Part shown: positions 1 to 12,330 of the stretch, one piece after another
Numbering within the stretch: the first letter of the stretch is position 1
How the letters are laid out: the number at the start of each line of letters is the position of its first letter
Assembly (NCBI RefSeq): GCF_021462225.1
Contig: NC_061806.1
Span: 2,971,234-3,035,233, forward strand
DNA from: Girardinichthys multiradiatus
Taxonomy: Eukaryota > Chordata > Actinopteri > Cyprinodontiformes > Goodeidae
DNA length: 64,000 nt
Direction of reading: 5' to 3'
Position numbers and translations under genes: made by a program
The notes under the pieces: generated by a model
Database searches by the model: none
The model's input: only the letters and a program-made list of their open reading frames with translations
What the model was told of the DNA's origin: nothing

Positions 1-1365
1 GGAAATCAAATTTATTAACCAAAGGAGGCCTGGATTTGGAATCACACAAAATTAAAGTGGAAAAACACACTACAGACCGATCCAACTTTGATGTAATGTC
101 CTTAAAACAAGTCAAAATGAGGCTCAGTATTGTGTGTGACCTCCACGTGCCTGTATGACCTCCCTACAATGTCTGGACATGCTCCTGATGAGACGGTGGA
201 TGGTCTCCTGAGGGATCTCCTCCCAGACCTGGACTAAATCATCTGCCAACTCCTGGACAGTCTGTGGTGCAACGTGACGTTGGTGGATGGAGCGAGACAT
301 GATGTTCCAGATGTCCTCAATTGGATTCAGGTCTGGGGAACGGGCGGGCCAGTCCATAGCTTCAATGTCTTCATCTTGCAGGTACTGCTGACACACTCCA
401 GCCACCTGAGGTCTAGCATTGTCCTAGCATTGAACCCAGGGCCAACCGCACCAGCCTGTGGTCTCACAAGGGGTCTGAGGATCTCATCTCGGTACCATTA
501 CTGACCCACTGCCAAGCCGGTCATGCTGAAGGATGTTGTAGGCAGCAGATCGCTCTCCACGGTGTCTCCAGACTCTGTCACGTCTGTCACATGTGCTCAG
601 TGTGAAGCTGCTTTCATCTGTGAAGAGCTCAGGGCGCCAGTGGCGAATTTGCCAATCCTGGTGTTCTCTGGTAAATTCCAAGCGTCCTGCAAGGTGTTGG
701 GCTGAGAGCACAACCCCCATTTGTGGACGTCGGGCCCTCATACCATCCTCATGGAGTCGGTTGTTAACCGTGTGTGCAGACACATGCACATTTGTGGCCT
801 GCTGGAGGTCATTTTGCAGGGCTCTGGCAGAGCTCCTCCAGTTCCTCCTTGCACAAAGGTGGAGGTAGCGGTCCTGCTGCTGGGTTGTTGCCCTCCTACG
901 GCCTCCTCCACATCTCCTGGTGTACTGGCCTGTCTCCTGGTCGCCTCCAGACTCTGGACACTACGCTGACAGACACAGCAAACCTTCCTGCCACAGCTCA
1001 CATTGATGTGTCATCCTGGATGAGCTGCACTACCTGAGCCACTTGTGTGGGTTGTAGAGTCCGTCTCATGCTACCACGAGTGTGAAAGCACCACCAACAT
1101 TCAAAAGTGACCAAAACATCAGCCAGAAAGCATAGGTACTGAGTAGTGGTCTGTGGTCCCCACCTGTAGAACCACTCCTTTATTGAGTGTGTCTTGCTAA
1201 TCACCAAAGATTTCCCCCTGTTGTCTTTTCCATTTGCACAACAGCTGTGAAATTGATTGTCAATCAGTGTTGCTTCCTAAGTGGACAGTTTGATTTCATA
1301 GAAGTTTGATTTACTTGGTAGTTATATTGTGTCAAGTGTTCCGTTTATTTTTTTGAGCTGTGTAT
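1..1365 (-). mobile_element. Tc1-like DNA transposon, copy 1 (left end outside window)
   Basis: A Tc1/mariner element lies on the minus strand. Its outer end near 1340-1365 reads into a TIR with the teleost-type sequence TTTATTTTTTTGAGC, and the opposite end lies before base 1. The same family recurs on the plus strand at 32.58-33.74 kb, with matching flanking blocks (for example the stretch describing a primer-like run around 1100-1300 matches 32640-32800). Family identity rests on the transposase motifs and on this second copy. Confidence 0.85.
124..1069 (-). pseudogene. Tc1-like transposase, broken
   Basis: This would encode a DDE transposase acting in the nucleus to cut and paste its own element. 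The minus-strand start is likely the ATG at 1069-1067, where the reading begins [12 protein letters not shown]. The frame then breaks several times. Visible blocks are the central DNA-binding/linker part ([13 protein letters not shown]), the first catalytic Asp (LFTDESSF), the second Asp region (QDNARP, out of frame near 405-425) and the Glu region (SPDLNPIEDIW), ending ARGGHTQY. Compared with the usual family sequence, about 75 bp are missing after GSGSVMV. It cannot make an active enzyme. Confidence 0.8.
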
Positions 1366-1370
1366 TTTGT

Positions 1371-2008
1371 TGTGTACTTGGAGTCTGTAGGGGGGAAGAA
1401 AAGTTTAATTTAGTTGTCAAGGTGTTGCAGAGATATCTATATACTCTGTTTGGGTCATATTTTTCAGTCAGTTAAATTTTCTCTATCATCTGTTACCTTT
1501 TTCCAGCTGTTATGTCACAGTACTTGCTGCGGATCAGCTAAATATGGTCATGGATTTCCAGCTGATCAATTTCGCAAATCCGCCATATTTATTTCTCGCT
1601 CCAGTTTTGTAGTCTAAGCTCAAGTATGTCTACGCTGAAAGAGGATTCGGTTCGGTTGCTGAGTGTATTAACCCACACAATTCATTACATCATCCCTCAG
1701 CATCAGAACCTCTTCATAGTGCCTGGATAGATTTTATTTTTCATGGAAATCTACCCACATCAGTGAAGAATTTCCTATTTCTCCACTTCAAGGACAAACT
1801 CTTCATCAACCTCCTCCAGTATTAAAAAGGATTTACTGAAAGACTTTATCTGAATAAGGGGTCAGTTCCTTCTGTCTATGGAAACGATGGACACAGCAAA
1901 GTGGTAAGCTGAAAATAACGCTAAACTATCAACAAACTTTATTTTAGACATGAATTTATTGTGTGTTGATATGACATCCTGGCCATTGTTTTGAAAGCCT
2001 TCTGCCTA
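1371..2008. other. Unassigned AT-rich DNA
   Basis: No gene or repeat was recognised. There is a short frame from the ATG at 1626 and a GTAAGC donor-like site at about 1904, but no convincing exon. Confidence 0.4.
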
Positions 2009-3267
2009 CAGTACAGACCAAAAGTTTGGACACACCTTCTCATTCAAAGAGTTTTCTTTATTTTCATGACTGAATATTGCAGCTTCACACTGAAGGCATC
2101 AAAACTATGAGTTAACACATGTGGAATTATATACTGAACAAAAAAGTGTGAAACAACTGAAAATATGTCTTATATTCTAGGTTCTTCAAAGTATCCACGT
2201 TTTGCTTTGATTACTGCTCCGCACAATCTTGGCATTCTGTTGATGAGCTTCAAGAGGTAGTCACCTGAAATGGTTTTCACTTCACAGGTGTGCCCTGTCA
2301 GGTTTAATAAGTGGGATTTCAAGCCTTATAAATGGGGTTGGGACCATCAGTTGTGTTGTGCAGGAGGTGGATACAGTACACAGCTGATAGTCCTACTGAA
2401 TAGACTGTTAGAATTTGTATTATGGCAAGAAAAAAGCAGCTAAGTAAAGAAAAACGAGTGGCCATCATTACTTTAAGAAATGAAGGTCAGACAGTCCGAC
2501 CAATTGGGAAAACTTTGAAAGTGTCCCCAAGTGCAGTCGCAAAAACCATCAAGCGCTACAAAGAAACTGGCTCACATGAGGACCGCCCCAGGAAAGGAAG
2601 ACCAAGAGTCACCTCTGCTGCGGACGATAAGTTCATCCGAGTCACCAGACTCAGAAATCACAGGTTAACAGCAGCTCAGATTAGAGAACAGGTCAATGCC
2701 ACACAGAGTTCTAGCAGCAGACACATCTCTAGAACAACTGTTAAGAGGAGACTGTGTGAATCAGGCCTTCATGGTAAAATAGCTGCTAAGAAACCACCGT
2801 TGAGGACAAGCAACAAGCAGAAGAGACTTGTTTGGGCTAAAGAACACAAGGAATGGATATTAGACCAGTGGAAATCTGTGCTTTGGTCTGATGAGTCCAA
2901 GTTTGAGATCTTTGGTTCCAACCACCGTGTCTTTGTGCGGCGCAGAAGAGGTGAACGGATGGACTCTACATGCCTGGTTCCCACCGTGAAGCATGGAGGA
3001 GGAGGTGTGATGGTGTGGAGGTGCTTTGCTGGTGACACTGTTGGGGATTTATTCAAAATTGAAGGCATACTGAACCAGCATGGCTACCACAGCATCTTGC
3101 AGCGGCATGCTATTCCGTGCGGTTTGCGTTTAGTTGGACCATCATTTATTTTTCAACAGGACAATGACCCCAAACACACCTCCGGGCTGTGTAAGGGCTA
3201 TTTGACCAAGAAGGAGAGTGATGGGGTGCTGCGCCAGATGACCTGGCCTCCACAGTCACCGGACCTG
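2009..3267 (+). mobile_element. Tc1-like DNA transposon, 3' part missing
   Basis: A TA precedes the left TIR (CAGTACAGACCAAAAG), which continues into a long TIR containing AAAGAGTTTTCTTTATTTTC. Related TIR sequence in the opposite orientation is seen at 61.70-61.80 kb. The element runs to the transposase SPDL motif and stops abruptly at 3261-3267, where L2-type LINE sequence on the other strand begins. The last ~45 residues of the transposase and the right TIR are gone. Confidence 0.85.
2422..3267 (+). pseudogene. Tc1-like transposase, C-terminally truncated
   Basis: The start is clear: MARKKQLSKEKRVAIITLRN, the usual beginning of a paired-like helix-turn-helix transposase. Residues 1-60 form the first HTH (VRPIGKTLKVSPSAVAK), followed by a basic GRPR hook-like stretch (RKGRPRVTS) and the second HTH region. 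Catalytic Asp 1 is in LWSDESKFEIF, followed by the HGGGGVMVW block. Catalytic Asp 2 is in FQQDNDPKHTS. The frame is open until WPPQSPDL, after which LINE sequence replaces the catalytic Glu motif (normally NPIE). The frame itself has no stop before the fusion, so this copy was disabled by deletion rather than by point decay. Confidence 0.85.
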
Positions 3268-5235
3268 TTGGCTCTGTAGGCAAATTGCAGGGGGTCCAGG
3301 AGGTGATGTCTTTTAGGTGTGAGAGCACAAGGCGCTCAAAGGACTTCATCACCACAGAGGTCAGGGCGATGTGTCTGAAGTCATTAAGCCCTGTGGTCCT
3401 TGGCTTCTTGGGAACAGGGACGATGGTGGAGGACTTGAAGCAGGCTGGCACATGACATGTCTCCAGTGAGGTGTTAAAAATGTCTGTGAAGACTGGAGAC
3501 AGCTGATCAGCGCAGTGCTTCTGGCTGGCTGTTGAGGCAGAATCTGGTCCAGCACCTTTCTGGGGGCTCTGTCTCCTGAAGAGTTTGTTGACGTCCTTCT
3601 CCTGGATGGAAAGAGCCGTCCCCGGCGTGGGTAGGGGGCTGGTGGGGGGGAACTTCAGGGTGGGGGTTGGAGGTGCCAAGGCCGCTCTTGAGGTTGGGGA
3701 GGTGGGGGTGGTGAGTTGTAGCTGCAGCTGTTGGGGTTGTCGTGGGGGATGGTTGCAGGACTGTCCCTTTCTCTTTCAAAGCGGCAGTAGAACTCGTTCA
3801 GGTCGTTGGCGAGGCGTCGGTCGTTGATGGAGTGGGGGGCTTTCGGCTTGTAGTTGGTGATTTGCTTGAGCCCTTTCCAGACAGACGCAGAGTCGTTGAC
3901 TGAGAACTGGTTTTGGAGCTTCTCAGAGTACAGTCGTTTGGCCTCTTTCACTGCCTTGCCAAACTTGTACTTTGCCTCTCTGTATATGTCTTTGTCCCCA
4001 CTCCTGAAGGCCTCTTCATTATCCAGTCTTAACCTTCTGAGTTTAGCTGTGAACCAGGGTTTGTCGTTGTTGTAACTCACCCTGGTGCATGATGGTACAC
4101 AGCTGTCCTCACAGAAGCTGATGTAGGAAGTCACAGCCTCTGTGTACTCGTCCAGACTGTTGGTAGTAGTCCTGAACACATCCCAGTCTGTACAGCCTAA
4201 ACACGCCTGGAGATTCTCCACAGCCTCACTGCTCCACTTCCTTGTCGTCCTCACAACAGGTTTGCAGAGCTTTAGTTTCTGCCTGTATGCAGGAATCAGG
4301 TGGACCATGATGTGGTCGGATTGGCCCAGTGCAGCACGTGGGACGGCGTGATAAGCGTCTCTGATGGTGGTGTAACAGTGATCCAGAATGTTGTCCTCTC
4401 TGGTCGGACATTTTATAAACTGTCTGTATTTGGGGAGTTCGTGGGTCAGATTACCTTTGTTAAAGTCGCCAACGACGATAACTAAGGAGTCCGGGTTGGT
4501 CCGCTCCACACTCAGTATCTGGTCGGCGAGCATGCGCTGTGCGACCTGCACGTTAGCTTGCGGCGGGATGTAAACACCGACCAGGATGAACGAAGCGAAC
4601 TCACGGGGGGAATAGAAAGGCTTACAGTTTATGATGAAGGATTCCAGGTCTGGAGAACAGTGCTGCTGAATCACTGTCACGTCGTTGCACCAACCACTGT
4701 TGAGGTAAAAACAGATTCCTCCACCTTTCGCTTTGCTGGAGAGTTCCGTGTCTCTGTCAGCTCTATAGAGCTGGAATCCTGCCAGCTGCAGCACAGAGTC
4801 CGGTATTAATCCACACAGCCAGGTCTCCGTGAAGCACAAAACTGCCAATAAATAAAAGTCCCTGCTTTTCCCCAACAGCAGTTGTAGTTCCTCCATTTTG
4901 TTGGGAAGTGAGCGCACGTTAGAGAGAAATATTCCAGGTAACGGTGTTCGTAGTCCACGCTTGCGAAGTCGTACCAGCACCCCAGCCCGTTTCCCTCTCT
5001 TCCAGCGTTTCACCGCGTGAACAAAGGTGAGCGCACCTTTGACCAGAATGTCCAAAAATTCCAGAGCAGTAGGCGGAAAAGTTGGAAATAACTCCTCTGG
5101 TGTAGTAGCCCTGATGTTCATGAGTTCTTCTCTGGTGAGAGAGCTCCGGGTACCATCACAGAAGACCGTTTTAAAGCAAAAAACAAAACAAAACAATGCG
5201 CACCAACACGCCGAGGCGACCATCTTCGGCGCCAT
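3264..5235 (-). pseudogene. LINE endonuclease-reverse transcriptase (partial, frameshifted)
   Basis: The first frame (5235 to 3655) starts MAPKMVASACWC. It carries an apurinic-type endonuclease domain: FLSNVRSLPNK, the catalytic CFTETWLCG, GGGICFYLN, VYIPPQAN, VVGDFNKG and the [10 protein letters not shown] block. It continues through the NDKPWFTAKLRRL linker to FYCRFERE. A frameshift near 3660-3680 moves the reading into a second frame, with the RT fingers (PACFKSSTIVPVPKK, GLNDFRHIALTSVVMKSFERLVL). The palm with the catalytic Asp pair is absent. The protein would nick DNA and copy its own RNA by target-primed reverse transcription; this copy cannot. Confidence 0.8.
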
Positions 5236-5250
5236 AATAGGTCAATATAG
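3264..5250 (-). mobile_element. L2/CR1-type LINE, 3' half deleted
   Basis: A non-LTR retrotransposon on the minus strand starts at about 5235-5250 and ends in the fingers of its reverse transcriptase at 3264-3275. LINEs are usually shortened at the 5' end. Here the 5' end is present and the 3' end is missing, so this loss is not ordinary incomplete reverse transcription. The sequence meets the truncated Tc1 head-on. Confidence 0.8.
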
Positions 5251-5267
5251 GTCAATATATATATATA

Positions 5268-5622
5268 TAGTCAGTCATTTTCTACCACTTATTCCATAGT
5301 GGGTCACAGGGGAGCTGGTGCCAATCTCCAGCAGTCTATGGGCGAGAGGCAGGGTACACCCTGGACAGGTCACCAGTCCATCACAGGGCAACACACAAAC
5401 AACCACACACACACTCATTCATACACCTAAGGGAAATTTAGAGTTACCAATTAACCTAACAGGCATGTCTTTGGACTGTGGGAGGAAGCCGGAGTACCTG
5501 GTGAGAACCCACGCATGCACGGGGAGAACATGCAAACTCCATGCAGAAAGACCCCAGGCTGGGAATCAAACCCAGGACCTTCTTGCTGCAAGGCAACAGT
5601 GCTACCAACTGTGCCATTGTGC
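5268..5622 (-). repeat. tRNA-headed SINE (DANA/mermaid, V-SINE-like)
   Basis: On the minus strand the element opens with a tRNA-like head (A-box-like GGTAGCACTGTTGCC, B-box-like region near 5565-5575). It continues with the conserved central region (GGAGTTTGCATGTTCTCC, CCACAGTCCAAAGACATGC) and ends in GAAAATGACTGACT next to a (TA)n run. It is near-identical in layout to the copy at 9.7 kb. It sits directly 5' of the LINE start. Confidence 0.8.
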
Positions 5623-5639
5623 ATATATATATATATTTA

Positions 5640-7049
5640 ACGCTTCAGATTCTCTTTCTTTGATAGAAGAAAGTTCAGATGGGACAAGGTTTTCTTTTTT
5701 GGAGATAAGCTGCCTTCTCAACTTTGATTTTCTGGGGGAATGTCGGTTACAGCCGCTGACCCCTCCAACATGATCATGCGGGTATACGCCTCTCATTAAA
5801 TCTATAAGTAGATTTATTCAATGTTATTTTATTTATTTGTTCACTATAAAATGTTGTTGCACTTTACATTAATTACCGTACCGGACTGTGTTAATATGAA
5901 ATCCTCGAGAACATCAGATGTGGGTTGTAAAAAAATATATAAATTAAACAATATTATGGAACATTCACAGGCATTTAAGGATTTGTTAAAGATGATTATT
6001 TACTGCTAAAGATCACATTGTACTTCTCGGATTCATTAGAAGCAAGTTGACGGATTTCAGCACCTTCTTTGTTTCCTGAAATATGTCCTGACATTTATTT
6101 TGCGTACTAGTATTTTCAGTATAACAAGTTTAAACTTTTATCTGTACCAGACTTGATGCTGTTGACGATGTAGACAACTCTGATGCCTCTGCTCTGGGAC
6201 TACTGTGAAACTAACATGTTTTTTATTGCCAGCACCGTGAAATGCAAAAGAGGTCCACTTCCCGAGTTACCTGTTCATTCCGCTGTTTCTTGTGGACATA
6301 ACTCAGTGAGCTCTGACAGAGGAAGCTGTATGTATAAACTTTACTGATATCACAAAACAAGAATTTCCTTTCAGAAGCACATATTACCAATGAGAAATCA
6401 GCGACTTTTGACATACATCAGGCCCTGGGGGTCTCGCCTGTTCATGAAGCTATGTCTTGACACTTTGGAGTGGTTGAGAGAGTTCTAATTACTTTATAGC
6501 TGGTGTCACACACTTGGTGAGAAAATTGAATCAGAAGGATGAGGTTGAGGTTGGGGTTGACTGGGAGTTCAGTTACAGAATAACTGTTTCTCTAAATACC
6601 CTCAATAACTATTGCTCTAAGATGAAAAGCTAAAGGTAACTAAAATCATCATTCCTTTTAACAAATGCAGCCTCTCATGATTACAAACCAAAACGTCTAG
6701 CTGCAGTGACAGTTTATAATTTGGAAACAGTATACTGAAGGTTCATAAAGGTTCTGTTAATTTCATATGCTTCTTACTTTCTCCTAGCTCATTTGTTTCT
6801 CTGTTTAGATCATCTCTACAAGTGGTTGGTGCAGATTGTTTCTTACTCAAACATTTTAGCAGAGGAGGGCCTTGGAGTTGAGTTCTTTCTAATGTTGATG
6901 CAGAAGTGGAAGGTTCTGCTCATTCTATCGTTGTAGGGAAGCACAATCTTTATTTACTTTATTTACTTTTAGGTCTTTCTATTTTGAACTGATTCAAACT
7001 GGTTCATATATTCAGCGAATAGGTCCTGCTGTAAAGCAAAATGAACTTA
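5640..7049. other. Unassigned AT-rich DNA
   Basis: I see no coding frame with family resemblance and no repeat that I can name. A run of TA precedes it at 5623-5637. Confidence 0.4.
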
Positions 7050-7615
7050 CAATTCTGTCAGGTTACACTGTTCATTTTATTAGGATTTTATGTGACAGGC
7101 CAGCATTAAGTTGAGTATACCTTTAAAGTATAACGGCTGCATGCATTTTTCAGATGTATAAACATCTGAAAAACAAACAATTAATTAATAACACCCTCAA
7201 ACACACCCTCTGTTTTAATTGGTTCATTTTGACGAGACAAAAAGGTAACTTGTTAGAAGGTGTGTGTCCTGCAACATCTGGTATAAAACCAACATAGCAT
7301 TTCAGACAAAAAAACATAACACCCACAGTCAAACATGGTGGTGGTAGTGTGATGGTATTGGTTTTGCTTCAGGACCACGGTAAAATGTCGTAACTGATGG
7401 AAGTATCAATTCTACTCTTTAACAGAAATCCTGAAAGAAAATCTCAAAGTCAGGACTTACATCCGATAGAGATGCTGTGGCATGAAAAACCTTCCAATGT
7501 GTTTGTCAACATTTCTCCACAGTGATGTGAAAGTCTCATTGCCAGTTATCACAAACATATGATGGCAGTTGTTGCGACCTAGGGTTTGGAGTGTAATCAC
7601 TTTTTCACATAGCTG
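7050..7615 (+). mobile_element. Old Tc1-like remnant
   Basis: Degenerate transposase signals are visible on plus: a VKHGGGSVM block at about 7328-7355, and an SQDLHPIEMLWHE block (the usual SPDLNPIE.LW) at about 7455-7490. It is followed by a TIR-like end AGTGTAATCACTTTTTCACAT near 7590-7612. Most of the rest is deleted or unreadable. Confidence 0.6.
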
Positions 7616-8469
7616 TCATTATCCCTTTCAGAATGTTCCTGCGGGCTCGTCTTCATTTCCTGATCTTGTTCCTGAGTTCTCTAATGAGGAGGCCCAGGTG
7701 GACTCGCCTTGCTTTCAAGTTCCAGCCCACTGGTCATGAGGCCCATCTCCAGAGATTCACCACTGGCCTTTTACATTTCTAAACAAAACCTGGAGTGAAC
7801 TATGAAACTTGTGGCTTTTACTTCACTGCTTGATTATTTCAGAGTTTAAATCTTGTCTGCCCTTCACAGGAATTACAGCGATGCTTGATGTAAAGTTCTC
7901 AGCAAACGATGCACACCTAAAACTACTAATACCAATACTTGTTTAATATTGGATCATAGTGAAAAAGTAAAAAATGGCTCCAGGAAAGCAGCATTTCTTG
8001 CTTGATGAGAGCACACTAAATGTGGACACTGAGTCTGGTTTTATTCTTTGAATGTTGAATTATGGTGGTCACAGAGGTGTAGAGGAGGATGTGGTCTTAA
8101 AGTCATGCCACAATCCCACAGACACTCCTTGTTCAGAATATGATCACCTTTAGAGCTTAAACAGATGAACATTTCTAGTTAACCTTGCTGTATAGTAGTT
8201 GCATAGTTGCGGTGGTTTAAAAAAAAGATTGATTAAATAGATTACCAAGATATTGACAGATTTTTTCATTATATCTGATGTGCACTTTTCTTTAAAACAA
8301 CACTACCTGTTCCAGCCTGGTGAGTTAAAGCTGTTAAATTTTAGTTTTTTTTTTAGTTTTTAAGGCCTTTGCCAAATACTAATGCACTTCCTCCAATATA
8401 AAATACTTTTCAACCAGTACTTCAGTGTTTGTCTCCTTCTGGTTCTCTAAGAATGTCCATCCATCCTTA
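7616..8469. other. Unassigned DNA
   Basis: Nothing recognisable, apart from short homopolymer runs. Confidence 0.4.
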
Positions 8470-8705
8470 GTCTGGTTCTGCTGGAAGTTTCCTTATTTTA
8501 AAAAGGAGTTGTTCCTCTCTACTGCCACCAAGTGCTTGTTCATGATGGGGAAGTAATTCAAAGTAAAAACCTGATGCCACCTCAGTCCTTAGACAACATT
8601 TTAGTACTTTGTCATCTACATAACATGTTATAATTGGACAGAACTGGACTGCATGAAATTGGATTTTAATCTATTTGTATTATACTGAATACGATTAAAA
8701 TGAAT
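8470..8705 (+). repeat. LINE 3' UTR remnant
   Basis: The stretch GGTTCTGCTGGAAGTTTCC, followed by a diverged AAAAAGGAGTTGTTCCTCTC and an AT-rich tail ending ATGAATGAAATG, matches the layout of the teleost L2-type 3' UTR. That 3' UTR is seen in the opposite orientation at 45.1-45.2 kb. Confidence 0.5.
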
Positions 8706-9731
8706 GAAATGATTTTGAACAGTTTGTCCTTTAAAGTACCTTCAGATTACTTTTTTTATGAACTGGCATTACATTAAAAAGAAAAATAAAGACTGAATTA
8801 AATAAAATTATTGAAGCTAATAATATAACGTTGTCTGATATATGAAGCATTAGAACTAGAAGAGGCTGTGTCTCCAACATTGGAAACATAGGTGCCTGAA
8901 AAGAAAGGCAACTGGTTCCCAATTTCTAAAAGTGGCAGAGCAAGATTATGTTGTTACACGTCCTCCTTTACCTCTGAGTTGGGTTGAATAAACTCACCCA
9001 CATCTGCCTAATTTAACAAGATCACTTAATTCAGACAGTTTACAGCTATGAAGAGAAAGGTAAAAGCATTAAACTGTATTGTTTTTCAGTTTAACAGGGC
9101 TGAATATCCCTAACTCACCATAAATCCAGTCATTTACAGTAAAAAACCTTGAGCTGTATTGCACTATCCAGTTTTTTCAGAGAGCTATTGCATTGAATTT
9201 CCACAACAGAATGACACTAAAAGAATATATTTTTTAGATCACTTTTTCTCATTAGGTTGGAAACTGTGCCTTTTTACATCATTTTCCACTAATCTCAACA
9301 CCCCATTGAAAAAATATAGAACTATATCCATCCTCTTTTGCAAAACGTAGAAATAAAAAGGTGATTTAATATGACAACACATTTCCTATAGTAGATTTTT
9401 ATCAAAATTAAATGTTGTTCTTTTTTCAAAAGTTCATGTAACCTTGGCAGCTCTAAATGTGTTTTATTTAGCTGTGCTATAGGCACAAATGACCATTTGG
9501 ATTGTAAAGGTTGCTGACCCCTGACCTAGCTTTAAACACTTTAAAAGAGCTTGTTAAATTAGCGTATATCTGATACCAGGAACCAACTCAGCATTGGTTC
9601 CTATTAAAGCGCCATATATGCTAATGTGAACGACAACATTATTAACCCTTTGATACTACTTAAATAAAAGTTACATTAAATTACTTCCTGCACAAAAATG
9701 TGTTTGAGTAAATAAAAGGGTTTATAATTAA
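8706..9731. other. Unassigned AT-rich DNA
   Basis: No recognisable gene or mobile element. Confidence 0.4.
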
Positions 9732-10068
9732 ACGGTGGCACAGTTGGTAGCACTGTTGCCTTGCAGCAAGAAGGTCCTGGGTACGATTCCCGGCCGGGGG
9801 TCTTTCTGCATGGAGTTTGCATGTTCTCCCCGTGCATGCGTGGGTTCTCACCAGGTACTCTGGCTTCCTCCCACAGTCCAAAGACATGCCTTGTCCTTAG
9901 GTGTATGAATATGTGTGTGCATAGTTGTTTGTGTGTTGCCCTGTGATGGACTGGCGACCTGTCCAGGGTGTACCCTGCCTCTCGCCCATAGACTGCTGGA
10001 GATAGGCACCAGCTCCCCCGCAACCCACTATGGAATAAGCGGTAGAAAATGACTGACTGACTGACTGA
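9732..10068 (+). repeat. tRNA-headed SINE (DANA/mermaid, V-SINE-like), full length
   Basis: The head reads GGTGGCACAGTTGGTAGCAC (A box) with a B-box-like GGGTACGATTCCC at about 9780-9792. It is followed by the conserved centre (GGAGTTTGCATGTTCTCCCC, CCACAGTCCAAAGACATGCC), the CTGTGATGGACTGG-type 3' domain, and a (GACT)n tail at 10050-10068. SINEs like this are transcribed by RNA polymerase III and moved by a partner LINE. This is the most complete of the three copies in the window. Confidence 0.85.
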
Positions 10069-11289
10069 TAATTAAAACCACTGATGTTACTACATGAAGT
10101 CTTAGCAGGGCTGCCAATTCTTACTTTGAATCTAAACCAGGGTTGAATAGTTTGGGCTTAACTATAGCTTTCACTGCTGTTTCCAATCAAAGGTTTAAGT
10201 AGACCTGTCCTGCTACACTCCATCTGCTGGCAGATCTTGATCCAAGCTCTATTTAAAAGTAGGTAAAAGTTCACATGTGGGATGTAATAGAGGATATCAT
10301 TTCATTTATCTGAAGGGATTTCTTGGAGAATCATTCCAGCTGTTTACATTTATGTGGATAAGATGCACAAGTGAGGGATATTCTCCAACCATATGAAGCA
10401 TGAAGCATCATTGCCCTTTGTCCACCTATTACTGTAAATTGTCATTCAGCTGTGTTAACTGACCCGGGGGTAGGAACACCCTGAACAAAGACGTCTGTTT
10501 AGAAAATCACAGACTACTTGGCTTATGATATTATTTTAGGAGCTAATGGTTCGAAACGTTTCTGTACTGTGGTGTTCATCTGATGAAACAGCAGAATCTG
10601 AGAAACTTAAAATCTCAATCATTAGTGGGAGATCTGCCCCTCAGTGCTGATACTCTGAAACACTAATATGCAGTGGACTCAAGGGGTCACCAAAGTCATC
10701 AGATAAAAGCTGTTCAATCACATTTGGACCACAGTTTGAGTCAAATTAGAATCTTTTGATCTGCAGATGCAAAGTTTAATGCTCACCAAGTGGTCCCCCT
10801 TTCTGTCCAAGCTTTTAGAGCTTAGAAATGATCTGAATCTGTAGGATTCACAGCAGAGTATGTCTTGTAAGCATCTTATATGCTGCTGGTTGAAGACAGC
10901 GGAGCAGACTGAGCGAGCACTTCCTTGTCTACATGGGGACATCATTTTCCAACCACAACAGTTGCCACATCATGTATGACAAGAAGAACAAGAACAGTAC
11001 GTACTGTGCCGCTCTGCAGAATACAAAAGAAGCACGGCAGTTTGGGTAATACCTGATTTCACCAGCACATCCTGATCAGACATAACTTTGTCTAATGATT
11101 TGACTTGTTTGGAGCCAACTGGAGTTTACGAGTTCTTGTTAATATAACAGATTTATTATTTTTCCTGAATCAGGACAATGTTTGTCTTGCAGTATCATCA
11201 TACAGAGGACATTTTTATCAGTCTTGACAGAATTTGAAGAATTGAAACCAGTCTTATCTTACAATGTTTCTTTGTTTTCAGTTTTTATA
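10069..11289. other. Unassigned DNA
   Basis: Only short frames are present. I found no family resemblance. Confidence 0.4.
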
Positions 11290-12330
11290 CAACACCAAAA
11301 CAAGTATTTATACTTTTTATTTTTTCACATAACAACCAGACACACAGTGTGTATTATTAGGATTTTATGATAGAGCAAAGTAGTGAATAATTGTGAAGTA
11401 GGATGGTTTTCAAAACGTTATTTTAAAAAATGTTAAAAATATAAGTCTGAAGAGTGTAGCATGTACTATCCTGTCTATACATTATACAACCATCTTTCTA
11501 ACCCATCTTATTATATCTGTGTCTGTATGTTTAGGGTGGTTGTCCTGCTGGAAGGTGAACTTCCACCCCAGTCTCAGATCTTCTGTAGTCTCTAACAGGT
11601 TTTCTTCCAGGATTGTCCTAGAATTCGCTCCATCCATCTTCCATCAACTCTGACCAGCATTAAATGTCATGCTGTCCTTGCATGATCCTGCTTTTTACTG
11701 TGTGGATGTTGGGCAGTGTTATTTTTCCTCCACAAATAATGTTTTCCCTGAAGGTGAAAAAGTCTAATTTTGATCTCATCTGAGCAGATCACCTTCTTCC
11801 ACATGTTTGCTGTGTCCCCTACACGGCTCGTAGCAGAATTCAAATGAGATTTCCCAAGGTTTTCTTTCTGTCATTCTTCTGGACTATATTACTGTGTTAC
11901 ACAACTGTCAACAGACTGTCCCACCCAAGCTGTGGATCTGTGCAGGTCCTTCATAGTTACTATGGTCTTCTTGGCTGCTTCTCTGATTAATGACTATTCT
12001 CAGCCTGTCAGTTTAGGTAGACGTCCATGTCTTAGCAGGTCTGCAGTTGGTCCATCCTCTCTCCATGTTTAGATGATGGATGATCAGAAGCTTTGGTTAT
12101 TGTTGTAGAACCTAACTCTGCTTCAAACTTCTCCACAACTTTCTCCCTGACCTGTCACTGAGCCACAGTCGCCTCTAATGTTCTCTAACAAACCTCTGAG
12201 GCCAGAAACAGGACACCTGCATTTATACTCTGATTCAGAGATACACAGCAGGGCATTAGTTACTAATTAAAGTTGGTTTTGACTATTCAATTAGGATTTT
12301 TATTCAACTTTTAACTTGACCCATGACCCA
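11290..12330 (-). mobile_element. Old Tc1/mariner remnant
   Basis: On minus, the segment has the order of a teleost Tc1-like element that is heavily decayed. A TIR-like block rich in TTTTTCACATAA is at 11310-11345. The region complementary to the D-N-D-P-K-H-T-type motif is at about 11535-11560 (plus-strand GGTGGTTGTCCTGCTGG). DNA-binding-domain remnants run through 11960-12150. No frame longer than about 30 codons survives. Confidence 0.55.

Noticed and set aside
1614..1906. Possible 5' exon (ATG at 1626; GTAAGC at 1904).
   Set aside because: Stops interrupt every frame between acceptor-like and donor-like sites.
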